Origin: DUUI01 sp964345765
GTDB taxonomy: Bacteria > Bacillota_I > Bacilli_A > Erysipelotrichales > Erysipelotrichaceae
Assembly: GCA_964345765.1 (NCBI GenBank)
Contig: CAYFSJ010000022.1
Location: forward strand, 1 to 23,865
Reading direction: 5' to 3'
DNA length: 23,865 nucleotides
Of the stretch, positions 22,793-23,865 are shown piece by piece. The notes under the pieces are model-generated. The model had not been told where the DNA came from, made no database searches, and saw only the letters and a list, made by a program, of their open reading frames with translations. The first letter of the stretch is position 1, and every line of letters begins with the position of its first letter. Made by a program: the position numbers and the translations under genes.

Positions 22793-22821
22793 AAAAAATA
22801 AACAGAAAATGCTGTTTATTT
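22793..22821 (-). terminator. Terminator at the end of the EIIA gene, before mupG
   Basis: Perfect 10-bp arms (22796-22805 and 22812-22821; AAATAAACAG / CTGTTTATTT) with a U-run on the minus strand. The EIIA stop codon (22816-22818) lies in the stem, and the mupG ribosome binding site follows almost at once, leaving no room for a separate mupG promoter outside the EIIA gene. Confidence 0.75.
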
Positions 22822-23310
22822 AAATTCGAAGATTCCTTCAGTATCTGCAGTGACTTCTTGATTTGCTTTTAATAAGTTTATTTCTTGACCAGAAGTGAAA
22901 ATCATAGGACTTACGACTGATTTACCATTATTTTTAATTGATTCTAAGTCCATTTCAGTTAGGACATCCCCTTGTTTAACATGGTCGCCTTGTTTAACTT
23001 TAGATGAGAATCCTTCACCATTTAATTCCACTGTATCAATTCCAAGGTGTAATAGGATTTCAACTCCATCAGCTGTTTTTAGACCAAATGCATGTCCTGT
23101 TGGGAAGACTAAAATAATTTCACCACTCACTGGAGCAACAACTTTTCCATCGGTTAATTCGATTGCGAATCCATCCCCCATCATCTTTTGAGCAAAGACT
23201 TGGTCTGGAACCTCGCTTAATTCAACAACTTTACCAGTTCCAAAAGAACGGTACACTTCAGGAGCAGCTACTGCTTCTCGTTCTTTCTTTTTCTTTAAAA
23301 AATCAAACAT
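22816..23310 (-). CDS. crr: PTS glucose-type EIIA protein
   Basis: 164-aa soluble phosphocarrier of the glucose-family EIIA type. It takes phosphate from HPr and passes it to an EIIB domain. The signature GLKTADGVEILLHLGIDTV includes His88 as the phosphorylated residue, with His73 (FPTGHAF) as its conserved active-site partner, equivalent to His90 and His75 of E. coli IIA-Glc. The N-terminus has a Lys-rich start (FLKKKKER) like other free-standing Crr proteins. MurP lacks an EIIA domain and murP lies 3 kb away, so this protein is a likely phosphate donor for it and perhaps for other EIIBC permeases. It has an extended -10 promoter at 23339-23347 and an AAAGGA site. Confidence 0.9.
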   Translation of the reverse strand: MFDFLKKKKEREAVAAPEVYRSFGTGKVVELSEVPDQVFAQKMMGDGFAIELTDGKVVAPVSGEIILVFPTGHAFGLKTADGVEILLHLGIDTVELNGEGFSSKVKQGDHVKQGDVLTEMDLESIKNNGKSVVSPMIFTSGQEINLLKANQEVTADTEGIFEFK

Positions 23311-23338
23311 AATTATTTCCTTTCTTTTTCTCGCTTTT

Positions 23339-23347
23339 ATTGTATCA
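23339..23347 (-). promoter_or_regulatory. Extended -10 promoter of the EIIA gene
   Basis: The minus strand reads TGATACAAT (TGn plus TACAAT), placing the start near 23332, about 20 nt before the ATG. No -35 at standard spacing; TTAACA lies 20 bp upstream of the -10, which is too far to count. Confidence 0.45.
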
Positions 23348-23390
23348 GATTTAGTTATTCTTATTGTTAAAGATACTTACAAACTTTCGC

Positions 23391-23858
23391 TTACTTTTCT
23401 TGTTCTTCTGGAACAATTGGTTTAGGAAGTTCAATAATCTGATCACCAAAACGTTTTTTAAGCTCATCCTCATCGAGGGCTTCAATTGATTTGTGTAGAT
23501 TCACATCCACTTTCTTTTGGGCACTATTTCCATTTTCATCGATGATGATAACTTCAATTTCTTTTTCTTTCACAGATTTCAACTTTACCTCCAATTCTCC
23601 ATCGACCACATCTTCACCTTTAAAATAGTCATTCAGATTAGTTTCTTCACTGAAATTATCAATCTGATCAACCTCTTGTGTGAAATATGGCTCTTGGGTG
23701 TCAACAACTTCGATAATGGTATTATCTTCTAATTGATGTTCGCCCACTTCAAAAGTATCGACTTCATAGTCAACGTCACTGCCATATTCTACTTGAATTC
23801 TATTTTCTTTTTGACAGCCACTAATTACGACAATTAGGACTAATAATAGTTTTCTCAT
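23391..23858 (-). CDS. Small lipoprotein with DUF5011-like Ig fold
   Basis: 155-aa secreted lipoprotein. Signal peptide 1-14 with lipobox ISGC (Cys15). The mature part resembles the tandem bacterial Ig-like folds of the DUF5011/cadherin-like type: a first strand set (QVEYGSDVDYEVDTF), the DTQEPYF linker equivalent to the usual D-x-x-x-P junction, and a second set with NDYFKGEDVVDGELEVKL (compare the usual DNVDGDL) and EVIIIDENGNSAQKKVDV (compare TDKAGNTATKTV). The C-terminus (KRFGDQIIELPKPIVPEEQEK) is acidic and Pro-rich. The protein is strongly acidic overall. Such domains usually sit in larger surface proteins; a free-standing one of this size has no known role. The upstream region is cut by the window end, so its promoter and operon are unknown. 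Confidence 0.72.
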   Translation of the reverse strand: MRKLLLVLIVVISGCQKENRIQVEYGSDVDYEVDTFEVGEHQLEDNTIIEVVDTQEPYFTQEVDQIDNFSEETNLNDYFKGEDVVDGELEVKLKSVKEKEIEVIIIDENGNSAQKKVDVNLHKSIEALDEDELKKRFGDQIIELPKPIVPEEQEK

Positions 23859-23865
23859 ACTCTCA

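Noticed and set aside
23376..23397. Half cre-like sequence and weak GAAA-loop hairpin upstream of the EIIA gene
   Set aside because: Only one half of the cre pattern matches and it lies well upstream of the promoter. The hairpin needs several G-U pairs and has no U-run.
1..23865. CRISPR arrays, insertion sequences, prophage genes, tRNA or rRNA genes, attachment sites
   Set aside because: None was seen: there are no regularly spaced repeats, transposase or integrase genes, or cloverleaf-like or rRNA-like segments, and genes cover nearly the entire window.

Overview
The window reads as ordinary chromosome from an AT-rich, low-GC Gram-positive bacterium (Firmicutes/Bacilli or a wall-less relative such as an Acholeplasma- or Izemoplasma-type Mollicute). 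Evidence: AT-rich DNA, AGGAGG-type ribosome binding sites before most genes, several lipoproteins with short lipoboxes, a Firmicute-type citrate cluster, and the standard code (UGA terminates citD, citE and murQ; UGG encodes Trp). Nothing fixes the genus. There are no tRNA or rRNA genes, IS elements, phage genes or CRISPR arrays, and no gene-free stretch exceeds about 160 bases.

Region 1 (1-3653, all minus): a small Ig-like lipoprotein, a fumC-aspA pair linking aspartate, fumarate and malate, and a cold-shock protein with an unusual acidic tail.

Region 2 (3816-14189): a complete citrate-fermentation island. A minus-strand operon runs citD-citE-citF-(2HCT citrate transporter)-oadA-oadG-biotin carrier-oadB. 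A divergent plus-strand operon runs citC-citX-(GntR/CitO-like regulator)-citG. Citrate is imported, cleaved by citrate lyase to acetate and oxaloacetate, and oxaloacetate is decarboxylated to pyruvate by a membrane biotin enzyme expected to pump Na+. All genes for the lyase subunits and for making, transferring and acetylating its prosthetic group are present.

Region 3 (14157-17471, minus): a tight four-gene run encoding a PemK/MazF-fold protein with degenerate active-site motifs and no antitoxin partner, a WG-repeat/SH3-like lipoprotein, a small YjdI-type iron-sulfur protein and an AEC-family permease. This is the least explained part of the window.

Region 4 (17580-23310): N-acetylmuramic acid (MurNAc) salvage. 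Two RpiR/MurR-type regulators of equal length bracket murQ-murP, followed by mupG (6-phospho-muramidase) and a glucose-type EIIA that can supply the IIA function MurP lacks. The set should import and dismantle MurNAc or MurNAc-GlcNAc.

Region 5 (23391-end): a further small lipoprotein with a DUF5011-like Ig fold.

No clear new defence or mobile system was found. The best leads are the region 3 operon, the paired RpiR regulators with inverted repeats at their promoters, a hairpin whose 3' arm can pair with the oadA ribosome binding site, the acidic-tailed cold-shock protein, and a terminator set between the EIIA gene and mupG.
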